The notes beneath the pieces were generated by a model. That model had not been told where the DNA came from, did not search any database, and saw only the letters and a list, made by a program, of their open reading frames with translations. DNA of 64,000 nt from Flavobacteriales bacterium ALC-1 (lineage in GTDB: Bacteria; Bacteroidota; Bacteroidia; Flavobacteriales; Flavobacteriaceae): assembly GCA_000171875.1 (NCBI GenBank), contig ABHI01000001.1:817001-881000 (forward strand), in the 5' to 3' direction. Shown in pieces: positions 35,152 through 44,162 of this stretch. Both the position numbers and the translations under genes were made by a program. The number at the start of each line of letters is the position of its first letter. The first letter of the stretch is position 1.

Positions 35152-35699
35152 TGACAGACAGCAATCTAATTAAGGGTCTTAAAAATGATAACAAACATGC
35201 TTTAAAATATGTATATACAGTTAACAAAACTGCCTTTTTGAATTTTGCTAAAAAATTCCCTTTAGCTGAAGAGGATATCATTGATATTTACCAAGATGCT
35301 ATTATTGCATTAAGAGAAAATGCCATAAAAGGAAAAATTGACAACATTACTAGCGAACTAAAAACGTATTTGTTTAGTATTGGTAAGTATATGATTTACA
35401 ATCGGTTGAAAAAACAAAAAAAGATACATTTAGTAAATTATGATTCTAACTTAACAAACGATGAAGAATCATTTTTTTTTGATTTTAATACTAACGAATT
35501 AAGTACTGAGCAAAAGCAATTACAAATCGCTTTTAAATCATTAGGCCAAAAATGTAAAGCGATTTTAACATTGTTTTATTATCGAGGTTTTGATCTTGAA
35601 GAGATTATGAAAGAACTAAATTATACAAACAAAGATGTTGTAAAAAGTCAGAAATCACGTTGTATAAAATCTCTAAAAACGATGATTTATAAAAATTAA
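35151..35699 (+). CDS. ECF-type RNA polymerase sigma-70 factor
   Basis: A 182-residue sigma factor of the extracytoplasmic-function group. Region 2 lies at about 15-80 (FAKKFPLAEEDIIDIYQDAIIALREN, with the conserved acidic/aromatic pattern) and region 4 at about 125-180 (SLGQKCKAILTLFYYRGFDLEEIMKELNYTNKDVVKSQKSRCIKSL), the HTH that contacts the -35 element. Only region 2 and 4 are present, as expected for ECF sigmas. The membrane TPR protein follows after two bases and is its probable anti-sigma partner. Divergent from the exported operon. Confidence 0.9.
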   Translation: MTDSNLIKGLKNDNKHALKYVYTVNKTAFLNFAKKFPLAEEDIIDIYQDAIIALRENAIKGKIDNITSELKTYLFSIGKYMIYNRLKKQKKIHLVNYDSNLTNDEESFFFDFNTNELSTEQKQLQIAFKSLGQKCKAILTLFYYRGFDLEEIMKELNYTNKDVVKSQKSRCIKSLKTMIYKN

Positions 35700-35701
35700 T
35701 T

Positions 35702-36412
35702 ATGGACAAAGAAGAATTAATAGCACAATATCTTACAAAAAAGCTCTCTCAAGAAGCTCAGAAAGAGTTTGATCATTTAATGGTCACAGATCCTCAATTT
35801 AAAAAAGAAGTTACGTTTCAAGAAGATTTAAGAACTGTAATACAAAAAGAAGAAAATGAGATTATAAAATCTCAATTACAAGATTTTGAAACTGAAGAAC
35901 ATTCTAATTTTTCTTTTAAAAATTGGTTTGTTGCTGCTTCTGTAGCTATACTGTTAGGCTTATCTGGCGCTTGGTATTTCAACAATTCAATTGATACTGA
36001 AAAACTATATACGGAAAATTTTAAGCCATATAGAAATATAGTGCAACCTATAGTGAGAGGTGAAACAAAAACAGATTTAAAAACAAAAGCATTTACTGCT
36101 TACGAAACCAAAAACTACACTAAAGCACTTAAGCTTTTTGACCAGATACTAAAAGTAAATACTGATGAAACTATCGCTTTTTATAAAGCTAACGTTTTAT
36201 TAGAACTCGATAAAACAAATGATGCTATCTCAATTTTTGAGAAAAACCTAAAAACACCTGATAGTTTAGATGATAAAAATAATTGGTACCTAGCTTTAGC
36301 TTATTTAAAATTAAATAATATTAAAAAAACTAAAGCTATTTTAGGTAAGTTAAAAACTACATCTACATATAGAAACAAGAATGTAAAGCAACTACTTAAA
36401 AAGCTTGATTAA
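35702..36412 (+). CDS. Membrane-anchored anti-sigma-like TPR protein
   Basis: A 236-residue single-pass protein. The N-terminal cytoplasmic 70 residues (QYLTKKLSQEAQKEFDHLMVTD...) resemble anti-sigma segments found next to Bacteroidota ECF sigmas, one transmembrane helix spans about 74-93 (NWFVAASVAILLGLSGAWYF), and three TPR-like units fill the periplasmic part (about 123-230). The position, 2 bases after the sigma gene, supports an anti-sigma role; direct homology to a characterised anti-sigma factor was not recognised. Its last 21 bases overlap the 3' end of the convergent CHAT gene. Confidence 0.75.
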   Translation: MDKEELIAQYLTKKLSQEAQKEFDHLMVTDPQFKKEVTFQEDLRTVIQKEENEIIKSQLQDFETEEHSNFSFKNWFVAASVAILLGLSGAWYFNNSIDTEKLYTENFKPYRNIVQPIVRGETKTDLKTKAFTAYETKNYTKALKLFDQILKVNTDETIAFYKANVLLELDKTNDAISIFEKNLKTPDSLDDKNNWYLALAYLKLNNIKKTKAILGKLKTTSTYRNKNVKQLLKKLD

Positions 36413-39190
36413 TCGCTTTCTACCTAAGAAAATTAAAACAAGTAATAAAAGTATCCCTAAAACAATAATAATATTATTGGATTGTGTTTCAATAGCAGAA
36501 ACATCCCCTGAAATTACAAACCCTGACCAATAAAATGGATGCTTTAACATCTCATCATCTGTTGATTTTAAGTAGTGTAATTTAGCATTTCTTAAGGCTT
36601 CATCCTTATCTTGTCCTTTATTTAGATTTTCATAAAATGACACCATTAAAATTGATGTTTCTTGGTCAGGAACTTTCCAAAGACTCATAACAGTACTTTT
36701 AACTCCAGAAAAAGCAAAAGCATTAGATAAACTAATTACTCCTTTCCCTTTAACTTCTTTTCCTATTCCTGTTTCACAAGCACTTAAGGTTACCAAATCA
36801 GAATTTAGTTTTAATGCATACAACTCTTCTAGTTTAAGATATTTTTGAGAAGGTTCTAAATTTGAATTATCATAAAAGTAAATTTTACTGTTTAAAGGTG
36901 CTTCTTTATTAATTGAAGAATGAGTAGCAAGATGTATTAGCCTAGCATTTGATGCATCTTCAACAAACTTATCTTTATTGGCTTTTTCATCTAAATAAAC
37001 ATTCCCATTTAGGATCTCATTAATACGATTTACTTCATATTTGCTACTAGAAAGTTTTGTTTTATTAAAACCATCATGGGTAGCAAAAGGAGCAAACAAT
37101 AGTGTTTTTGTTTGTCCTATTTGAGAGGTAAAATTTTGTGTAATCGAGTTTAATCTAACTACACTTATATCCTCTATTAAAAAATGTGAACCTTCTTTAG
37201 ATGGCACCCAAAGAGATTCAATAGGTAAAAGGTGCAATTCTCCATCTAATATGACTTTGTTCTTTTTATTTAAGTCAATATATTTTTCAAAAAGGCGTTT
37301 ATAAATTATTATACTGGACTTTTTAAACATTTTCGCATTTCTGTTTTGAAGAGATCTAACAACTGTATTTATATTGTATTTTAAACTATCTGTTATAGTA
37401 ATTTTATCAAATTGCAATAATTCTCCATTGACGTTGAAAATATAAATAGCTTTATTTCCAAAAAAGAATTCGATAAGATTATCATTTTTAAACCTTGTTT
37501 TTATCTGTTGCTCTATTGGTTTTCCGTTTCCATATCTGACATCATAATAATTTGGCGCAACAATTTTTAACTTTTTTTTGAATCGATCAAACTCTTGTTC
37601 GACACTATCTTTAAGTATTTCTAATTTTATATGACTTCTTGAGTGAAATATAGATTGAACAGAGTCCAAAAATTTAAGTAATGCCTCTTCTTTTTTCAAT
37701 ATTTTTTTTGGAATTGATTTTTGAAGCTGACTTTGCTTAATAGATTTTATCTCGCTTAAAATAGTCACATTTTTACTCTCATCACAAACACTTAAAGCTT
37801 TAAAAAATGTATTTGAATCTTGTGTGCTTTGCCAATTGTGATGATAAAGATCTAATAAGCTTTCGTAAAAACTTTTAAACTCTTCATTACTCATAAACTT
37901 ATCCTCTTCGCTTAATGAACCAATAATTTTAATCAACTCATGAACATTTTGATAAGAGTTCATTGCTATATTTAAATAATCTTCATCAGTTGTAGATTCG
38001 TATATCTGTTTTGACAAATCGCCTTTAACTGTTAACGCCTTCAATAAGGCTAAGTTTTTGAATTTTGCTTTATTAATTTCTACCTCACTATGAAAATCAG
38101 CTGGACTATTTTGCGTGTCAAAATTTAAAGCTATAGCCTCCGTTATCATACTTATTGACTTTTTTGTTTTTCCAATATTATAATACGATTGAGCTAATAT
38201 TTTTAATCTATCTGAATTGAAACGGTTTATCCAGTTTTTATCATTAATGTCTACTGAGACTAAAAGATTAATAACTTTTTCGTAGTTGCCCATATCATAA
38301 TAAACATGACTTAAACGTCTTTTTATAAACTCGTCTGATATATGTTTATTATAGTTAGAAGTTGCCACAAATTCTTGAAAATCTAACAACGTTTTCAATG
38401 CTAAATCATATTGTTTTGTGATTGTGTAATAAGAAGCTTTAGTCGATTCTATTCCGAAAACATCAAACAAAGGCGTATCCTCTTTACTATATGATTTTAT
38501 TCCCTCTTTTTGAAGTAGTTTCTCTAATTTATTGTATTTCTCATCTACTAAATATAAGTTCAATAAACTAGAATAAATAGTTGCAGTATCATATTGATTT
38601 TCTTTTGCTATGTTTAATCCATTAAGGTATAACTCTTCAGCTTTGTCATAATTAAATAGTTTTTGTTCAATAGATGCCAAATTCAATAAGTTATTAAATC
38701 TTTCTTTTTGAATGCCAGGTTCTTGATCATGCCGTAAGTAATTAAATATTTTAAAGGCTTTTAGCTTAAAATATTTGGCGTCTTCAAACGCTTGGGCTTT
38801 ATATTTATACCTTGAATAATGATCATATAACCTTGCCACATCTATATGATCATCACCTAGATATTGCACATACTCAAAGGCCTGTTCAATTGGTACTTTT
38901 TGAATTTCAGGTGGCTGCCATAATAAAAACAAACATACTGACGTATTGACTTTAGAAGCTATGACTTTATCATATATCTTTAGTTTTTGATATATAGAGT
39001 CTGTTTTTATAAATAACCGCTTGCCCTCTTCATACTTTCTTTCAACAGTAATTAAATGTTGAGCAAGTTTAAAAAGACTATCTGCTTCTTTTTCATTCAA
39101 GCTATCAGCCTGAAACCTGTAAGAAAAGTCAATTGAGCCATAACTCAAAACAGTTATAAGAAAAAAAAGAATTGAAAAATATACTTTCAA
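36392..39190 (-). CDS. TPR-CHAT caspase-like protease with a C-terminal membrane anchor
   Basis: A 932-residue protein. An N-terminal signal sequence (about 1-20) is followed by many TPR-like helical repeats (about 50-460), then a CHAT domain (about 620-890) with the catalytic pair H757 (LIHLATHSS) and C805 (VTLSACETG), and one C-terminal transmembrane helix (about 900-920, IIIVLGILLLLVLIFLG) with a short positive tail. The topology puts both TPRs and protease outside the cytoplasm. CHAT proteases act on proteins in several bacterial systems, including the RNA-guided Craspase. Convergent with the anti-sigma-like gene. Substrate unknown; a link to the sigma pathway is inference. Confidence 0.9.
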   Translation of the reverse strand: MKVYFSILFFLITVLSYGSIDFSYRFQADSLNEKEADSLFKLAQHLITVERKYEEGKRLFIKTDSIYQKLKIYDKVIASKVNTSVCLFLLWQPPEIQKVPIEQAFEYVQYLGDDHIDVARLYDHYSRYKYKAQAFEDAKYFKLKAFKIFNYLRHDQEPGIQKERFNNLLNLASIEQKLFNYDKAEELYLNGLNIAKENQYDTATIYSSLLNLYLVDEKYNKLEKLLQKEGIKSYSKEDTPLFDVFGIESTKASYYTITKQYDLALKTLLDFQEFVATSNYNKHISDEFIKRRLSHVYYDMGNYEKVINLLVSVDINDKNWINRFNSDRLKILAQSYYNIGKTKKSISMITEAIALNFDTQNSPADFHSEVEINKAKFKNLALLKALTVKGDLSKQIYESTTDEDYLNIAMNSYQNVHELIKIIGSLSEEDKFMSNEEFKSFYESLLDLYHHNWQSTQDSNTFFKALSVCDESKNVTILSEIKSIKQSQLQKSIPKKILKKEEALLKFLDSVQSIFHSRSHIKLEILKDSVEQEFDRFKKKLKIVAPNYYDVRYGNGKPIEQQIKTRFKNDNLIEFFFGNKAIYIFNVNGELLQFDKITITDSLKYNINTVVRSLQNRNAKMFKKSSIIIYKRLFEKYIDLNKKNKVILDGELHLLPIESLWVPSKEGSHFLIEDISVVRLNSITQNFTSQIGQTKTLLFAPFATHDGFNKTKLSSSKYEVNRINEILNGNVYLDEKANKDKFVEDASNARLIHLATHSSINKEAPLNSKIYFYDNSNLEPSQKYLKLEELYALKLNSDLVTLSACETGIGKEVKGKGVISLSNAFAFSGVKSTVMSLWKVPDQETSILMVSFYENLNKGQDKDEALRNAKLHYLKSTDDEMLKHPFYWSGFVISGDVSAIETQSNNIIIVLGILLLLVLIFLGRKRLIKLFK

Positions 39191-39227
39191 TTTATAAAAT
39201 TTAGATTTACACTAAGTTAAGAAACTA

Positions 39228-39791
39228 TCAGTAGTTCTCTGCAACTTTCTCTAATTCGGCATACCAATCTTCGCCAAACTTTCTTATTAGTGCTTCTTTT
39301 ACAAATTTGTAAACAGGTACTTGTAATTCTTTTCCGAGTGAGCAGGCATCATCACAAATCTCCCACTTGTCGTAATTAACACCAGAAAACTCAGAGTAAT
39401 CTTTTACTCTAATTGGATATAAGTGACAAGACACTGGCTTCTTCCAAGAAATCTCACCTTGATTGTAAGCTTCCTCAATAGCGCAAAGTGCAGTTTTTTT
39501 CTCATCAAAAATGACATAAGCACAATCAGCACCATTAATTAGCGGGGTTTCTAAATCACCAAAAGCTGTAGTCACTGATGTTCCTTGTTGTTCTATAACT
39601 TCAATGCCTTCTTTTCTAAGAAATGGTTTTACTTTTGGATAAATGTCTTCAAGAATTTTCACCTCATCTTTGTCTAAAGGTGCACCAGCATCACCATCAA
39701 TACAACAAGCACCTTTACATGCCGAAAGATTACACACAAAATCTTTCTCGATAATGTCTTCAGAAACTATAGTTTTTCCCAGTTGAAACAT
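39228..39791 (-). CDS. DUF3109-family cysteine-rich protein
   Basis: A 187-residue soluble protein. The conserved cysteines of the family are present: VCNLSACKGACC near residue 19-30, a later ADCAYV, ALCAIE, SCHLYPIRV and CDDACSLG. The pattern resembles the YkgJ-type Fe-S or zinc cluster fold and is very common in Bacteroidota. Starts MFQLGKTIVSEDII as in relatives. Function unknown. Separated by 37 bases from the CHAT gene start, on the same strand, but CHAT is a distinct accessory gene. Confidence 0.88.
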   Translation of the reverse strand: MFQLGKTIVSEDIIEKDFVCNLSACKGACCIDGDAGAPLDKDEVKILEDIYPKVKPFLRKEGIEVIEQQGTSVTTAFGDLETPLINGADCAYVIFDEKKTALCAIEEAYNQGEISWKKPVSCHLYPIRVKDYSEFSGVNYDKWEICDDACSLGKELQVPVYKFVKEALIRKFGEDWYAELEKVAENY

Positions 39792-39881
39792 TTAGCAAAA
39801 ATACTTAAACTTTACAGTTATTTAATATTGAAAATCCGTAATTAAATCTCACCTTTGCCGCGAAATTTAAAAAGTAAAGTC

Positions 39882-40463
39882 ATGCAACTAGATTTTAAAC
39901 AAATATTTACAGCCTTTATGGTACTTTTTGCCGTTATAGATATTATCGGTAATATTCCTATAATTATTGATCTGCGTAAAAAAGTTGGACACATACAAAG
40001 TGAAAAAGCATCACTAATAGCAGGCGTAATTATGATTGTATTTTTATTTTTAGGTAAAAGTTTACTGTCTCTAATCGGAATCGATGTCAATTCCTTTGCT
40101 GTTGCAGGTGCATTTATCTTGTTTTTCATAGCATTAGAAATGATACTAGGGATTACGTTATATAAAGATGATGAAGATGGTGGTATAACGGCCTCTGTCT
40201 TTCCTTTGGCCTTTCCACTTATTGCTGGACCAGGCAGTTTAACCACTTTACTATCCTTGCGTGCAGAATTTGCTATTGAAAATATAATTGTTGCCGTAAT
40301 TAGTAATGTTATTGTAATTTACATTGTGTTAAAAACTTCTGCAAAGATAGAACGCATCATAGGCCCCAATGGAATTAAGATAATAAGAAAAGTTTTTGGC
40401 GTAATTTTGTTAGCCATAGCCGTAAAACTATTTGCGCATAATATTAAAGAGTTATTGGCTTAA
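39882..40463 (+). CDS. MarC-family membrane protein
   Basis: A 193-residue inner membrane protein with six hydrophobic segments. The signature features are FAVIDIIGNIPIIIDL near the N-terminus, FILFFIALEMILGI, and FPLAFPLIAGPGSLTTLLSL. The family has no agreed function. I use ATG 39882 (MQLDFKQIFTAFMV); the TTG at 39855 lies in a -7-like CACCTTTG (39850-39857) and so is upstream of transcription. Followed after 10 bases by a small membrane protein gene. Confidence 0.87.
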   Translation: MQLDFKQIFTAFMVLFAVIDIIGNIPIIIDLRKKVGHIQSEKASLIAGVIMIVFLFLGKSLLSLIGIDVNSFAVAGAFILFFIALEMILGITLYKDDEDGGITASVFPLAFPLIAGPGSLTTLLSLRAEFAIENIIVAVISNVIVIYIVLKTSAKIERIIGPNGIKIIRKVFGVILLAIAVKLFAHNIKELLA

Positions 40464-40473
40464 AACTTAAATT

Positions 40474-40674
40474 ATGAAGATATTTACACTTATACTATCA
40501 GTTCTTGCAATCGTACTCATTATTTTTAATGCTACAAAGTTAAATTTTGATGCACTTTTTGAAGGTGAGAGTTATACCGCGACATTGACAATAATTGCTG
40601 CTTTGTGTGCTATTATATTATTACAAATCTTAAGAATTTCGAAACAAATTGAAAAACTAGATAAGAAGCGTTAA
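40474..40674 (+). CDS. Small two-helix membrane protein
   Basis: A 66-residue protein with hydrophobic helices at about 3-21 and 36-53 and a charged C-terminus (RISKQIEKLDKKR). No family recognised. Lies between MarC and a flavoprotein and overlaps the latter start by one base (TAATG), so all three are probably one transcript. Confidence 0.8.
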   Translation: MKIFTLILSVLAIVLIIFNATKLNFDALFEGESYTATLTIIAALCAIILLQILRISKQIEKLDKKR

Positions 40675-41279
40675 TGGTTTTTGATGTTTTAATAATAGGG
40701 GGGGGAGCAGCTGGAATGTCTTGCGCTTTAGTTTTGGGTTCTGCAAAAGACAAAACATTTGCTAAAAATAAAAACATCGCTATTATTACACATCAAAAAA
40801 CATCGCATCTTCAAAATGCTTTGTTTAATAATGTATTAGGGTTAACCCCTGGCACTTTAGGTGCTGATATTTTAAATAACGGAAAGCAACAACTCAAAGA
40901 TTTATATCCGCATGTCAACCAGATTGAAAAAGAAAAGGTAACAGCTGTAGAAAAACAGCTTAAAGGTTTTACTGTAACTACAAATAAAAACACATACCAC
41001 TCTAAAATAGTAGTAATTGCTGTTGGCTATACAGATATGTGTACTATTAAAGGCATAGAAAGTTATATTGAACCTCACCCAAGAGCAGCTATTGAAAAAA
41101 AAAGAATTTGGCTAAAAAACACCAATCATTTAATTGAAGACAATTTATATGTTGCTGGTACACTAGCCGGTTGGCGGAGTCAGTTTGCAATGGCTTGTGG
41201 TAGTGGGTCGCATATAGCTACAGATATTTTAACACTTTGGAATGATGGTAAGCATACAAAAATTCATGATAAAGTATAG
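40674..41279 (+). CDS. Truncated thioredoxin-reductase-like FAD flavoprotein
   Basis: A 201-residue protein with the dinucleotide-binding motif DVLIIGGGAAGMSCAL at the N-terminus and the second FAD motif AGTLAGWRSQFAMACGSGSHIA near the end. The NADPH-binding domain and the CxxC redox motif of thioredoxin reductase are both absent, so it is a single FAD domain split by nothing. An FAD-linked oxidoreductase with an external electron donor is one reading. An 8-G tract at 40698-40705 encodes part of the GGG motif and could be slip-prone. Overlaps the previous gene by one base. Confidence 0.8.
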   Translation: MVFDVLIIGGGAAGMSCALVLGSAKDKTFAKNKNIAIITHQKTSHLQNALFNNVLGLTPGTLGADILNNGKQQLKDLYPHVNQIEKEKVTAVEKQLKGFTVTTNKNTYHSKIVVIAVGYTDMCTIKGIESYIEPHPRAAIEKKRIWLKNTNHLIEDNLYVAGTLAGWRSQFAMACGSGSHIATDILTLWNDGKHTKIHDKV

Positions 41280-41286
41280 TTTGCAA

Positions 41287-42897
41287 TTACTGCTTAAAAT
41301 TAGGATACTCTGAACTTAAAAGTATCACTTCTTGCACCATAACATCTTCTTTGTTGATAATCTCTTCATAAGCATTATCATCAAATAATTGTCGAGCTAG
41401 TGTAGCTTTTATAATACGCTTTATTTCGTCGTTATACGCAACAAAAGTGATATTGGTTCGCTCTTTTCTGTTTATAAAATCTTGAAAACGCACAACAATA
41501 TCGTCACTTACTTCAAAATTATTAATAAAGTCATATTTAGAGACATTAGCATAAACACTTCGATCTTTATCCAGTTCCTCAAAAACAAAATAGCCGAAAT
41601 GACCTCTACGTCTTAGGTAATTTATAGTCTCATTATCATATAAACGGTCAACTGGCACAAATATATCTGGAATAATACCTCCTCCTCCATAAACCACTTT
41701 ACCTTTAGGAGTGGTAAATTTTAAAGAGTCATCAACCTCTATATTTTCTTCATCTGCCAACTCACCTGTTCTTAAACGTTTGTAATAATCATTATGATAA
41801 CCTCTGTTATCACCATTAGTATAAGGTCGTTGTATGGAGCGTCCTGTTGGTGTATAATAACGTGAAACAGTTAAACGAACAGCACTACCATCACCCAATG
41901 CCATTTCGCGCTGTACTAAGCCTTTTCCATAAGAACGTCTTCCAACTATAATACCTTTGTCATTATCTTGAAGTGCTCCAGCTATAACTTCGCTTGCAGA
42001 TGCAGAATTTTCATTAATTAAAATATAAATTTCACCATCTTCAAAATCACCTCGGCTTGTGGCATATGTTCGCTCCTCTTTTCCTTTTTTATCTTTTGTA
42101 AACAGAATAAGTTTATCGTCTTCTAAAAACTCATCTGCAATTTGCTCAGCTACACCTAAAAACCCTCCAGGATTATCACGTAGATCTAATACTAATTTTG
42201 TAGCTCCTTGATCTTGTAATAAGTCTAAAGCCTGTTTAAATTCTTTATAAGTAGATTCTGCAAAACGGTTAATTTTTATAAAACCTAAATCGTCAGTTAG
42301 CATATAAGCTGACTCTACACTCTTAATAGGAATACTTTTTCGTTTGACTTCAAACTCCAATAGTTTATCTTCTCCTTTTCTATAAACCGTGAGTTTAACT
42401 TTAGTGTTTTTTTCTCCTTTAAGTTTTTTAGTTATTAAATCGTTGGTAATATTATTACTGCCAAAAATGGTATCACCGTCTGCATACAAAATTCGATCTC
42501 CACTCATAATACCGGCACGTTCACTTGGTCCGCCTTCAGTAGGTTTTATAACAGCAATACTATCTTTGTATGGATAAAAATTAATGCCTATACCAACAAA
42601 ATCACCCTTCATACTCTCAGTAATACGAGCTAAATCTTCTTTTGGAATATAAGTAGAATGAGGATCTAGATTATCTAAAATACCATTGACTGTAACATCG
42701 ACTATACTATCTGTATTAATATCATCAACATACTCATAATCAATATAATCGATGAGACGATTAAGCTTATCTTTTTTACTGTTTGTAGTAAACAGATTAT
42801 CTGACGTATCTGTAAAGTTTAACTTTCCGCCAATAGCAACTCCAGCTGCTATTGCAACACCAATAATAAGCGGTATGTATTTATTTTTAGTTGCCAT
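41287..42897 (-). CDS. S41-family C-terminal processing peptidase with PDZ domain
   Basis: A 536-residue periplasmic serine protease. One N-terminal membrane helix (about 5-25) anchors it, then an S41 N-terminal region, a PDZ domain (about 95-175, YADGDTIFGSN region) and the catalytic domain with serine in NENSASASEVIAG and general-base lysine in RRSYGKGLVQ. CtpA-type enzymes trim C-termini of envelope proteins. The start ATG overlaps the dCMP deaminase stop by one base, so the pair is translationally coupled. Confidence 0.92.
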   Translation of the reverse strand: MATKNKYIPLIIGVAIAAGVAIGGKLNFTDTSDNLFTTNSKKDKLNRLIDYIDYEYVDDINTDSIVDVTVNGILDNLDPHSTYIPKEDLARITESMKGDFVGIGINFYPYKDSIAVIKPTEGGPSERAGIMSGDRILYADGDTIFGSNNITNDLITKKLKGEKNTKVKLTVYRKGEDKLLEFEVKRKSIPIKSVESAYMLTDDLGFIKINRFAESTYKEFKQALDLLQDQGATKLVLDLRDNPGGFLGVAEQIADEFLEDDKLILFTKDKKGKEERTYATSRGDFEDGEIYILINENSASASEVIAGALQDNDKGIIVGRRSYGKGLVQREMALGDGSAVRLTVSRYYTPTGRSIQRPYTNGDNRGYHNDYYKRLRTGELADEENIEVDDSLKFTTPKGKVVYGGGGIIPDIFVPVDRLYDNETINYLRRRGHFGYFVFEELDKDRSVYANVSKYDFINNFEVSDDIVVRFQDFINRKERTNITFVAYNDEIKRIIKATLARQLFDDNAYEEIINKEDVMVQEVILLSSEYPNFKQ

Positions 42898-43328
42898 TAG
42901 GCTTTCAAATCTTCAATATGTTCTAATTCTATACCAGCTTTTGCTAAAAACTGTAATCCAGAATCATCTTTATAACCATTTTGGTATACAACACGAATTA
43001 TGCCAGCTTGATGAATCAATTTACTACATTCTTTGCAAGGTGACAATGTAATATACAAAGTCGCACCTTTACAAGATTGTGTTGAGGATGCTACTTTTAA
43101 AATAGCATTGGCTTCAGCATGTAATACATACCATTTGGTGTAACCTTCATCATCCTCACAATAATTTTCAAAACCTGTTGGTGTACCATTATAGCCATCA
43201 GAAATAATCATTCTGTCTTTAACAATAAGCGCACCTACTTGTTTGCGCTTGCAATGGGATAACTTTCCCCATTCTTTTGCAATGCGTAAATAAGCTTTAT
43301 CGTAACGTAATTGTTTTTTGTTTGGCAT
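42897..43328 (-). CDS. dCMP deaminase family protein
   Basis: Deaminates dCMP to dUMP for thymidylate synthesis. Zinc site: H70-A-E72 in YVLHAEANAI and P97-C98-x-x-C101 in PCKECSKL. The 143-residue length matches the ComEB/dCMP deaminase group, and the GYNGTPTGF loop before the site is typical. Ends one base into the S41 protease start. The second zinc deaminase of the window besides TadA. Confidence 0.9.
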   Translation of the reverse strand: MPNKKQLRYDKAYLRIAKEWGKLSHCKRKQVGALIVKDRMIISDGYNGTPTGFENYCEDDEGYTKWYVLHAEANAILKVASSTQSCKGATLYITLSPCKECSKLIHQAGIIRVVYQNGYKDDSGLQFLAKAGIELEHIEDLKA

Positions 43329-43426
43329 TAATAAATTTTGTTAGGCGGAACACGTAATGTTAACAACGAATATAAAAGGTTAGTATTTTATAACCAATCA
43401 ATTATCAGTTAAAGTTTTACCAAACT

Positions 43427-44026
43427 TTATGAGGCTTGGCTTAACAAATCACTTTGAGCTATCATAGGAATTACTAAACCTATAACAATAGAAGAAAGTA
43501 CCATTACCCAATCACGACGTGTAAACCTGAAGAAGGTTTGACATAAAAATCCAAGAAACAAAACCACAAATACAATAATGACCTGAGCAATTTCAATACC
43601 TAACGCAAACTCTATTAGAAGTTCTATTTTGTTTTCCGACTGACCAGCAAACATTTTAAATTCTCTTGCAAATCCTAAACCATGTACAAGTCCAAAAAAC
43701 AACGTAGTAAAAAACAACAAACTCACTTTACTGTTTTTATTTCTCTTGCTTGCCGTAAATACATTGTAGATGGCTGCAATAATTATTGTGACTGGTATCA
43801 AAAACTCTACAAGTTTTCCATTAACACTTACAATACCATATGCTGCTAAAACTAATGATAACGTATGACCAAGTGTAAACATAGAAACTAATAGAAGCAC
43901 ACGTTTCCAATCTTTAAACACATAAGGCACAGCCAAAACCATTAAAAAAAGTACATGGTCGTAGCCGTTAATATCTAGGACGTGATTAATGCCATATTTT
44001 ACATTAAACCAAAAATTTTCTAACAT
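43427..44026 (-). CDS. HupE/UreJ-family membrane protein
   Basis: A 199-residue inner membrane protein with about six hydrophobic segments and conserved histidine/aspartate residues (NGYDHVLFLMVL, FTLGHTLSLVLA, FGLVHGLGFAREF), the signature of HupE/UreJ-type metal permeases. Such proteins carry nickel or cobalt; substrate here unknown. ATG 44026 is chosen because a perfect minus-strand -7 box TAACTTTG (44048-44055) lies just upstream; the longer frame opening at TTG 44050 begins inside that box. Confidence 0.85.
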   Translation of the reverse strand: MLENFWFNVKYGINHVLDINGYDHVLFLMVLAVPYVFKDWKRVLLLVSMFTLGHTLSLVLAAYGIVSVNGKLVEFLIPVTIIIAAIYNVFTASKRNKNSKVSLLFFTTLFFGLVHGLGFAREFKMFAGQSENKIELLIEFALGIEIAQVIIVFVVLFLGFLCQTFFRFTRRDWVMVLSSIVIGLVIPMIAQSDLLSQAS

Positions 44027-44047
44027 AATTAATTCATTAGGGAAAAT

Positions 44048-44055
44048 CAAAGTTA
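44048..44055 (-). promoter_or_regulatory. -7 box of the HupE gene
   Basis: TAACTTTG on the minus strand, a perfect TAnnTTTG. Together with the next ATG it fixes the start of the HupE gene at 44026. Confidence 0.65.
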
Positions 44056-44162
44056 CAATTAAAAAGTAACTTCATTACTTTGAAATAACGTCAATAAAAT
44101 TTGCTTATTCTAATTTTCTTTCGGAATATTGTGCCACACAAAGTTCAACAACTTATTGAGAT

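Noticed and set aside
39855-39881. Longer MarC starting at TTG 39855
   Set aside because: A -7-like CACCTTTG covers it and ATG 39882 gives the usual MQLDFKQIF start.
44027-44050. Longer N-terminus of the HupE-like protein from TTG 44050
   Set aside because: The TTG lies within the perfect -7 box TAACTTTG (44048-44055); transcription would start after it, so ATG 44026 is used.
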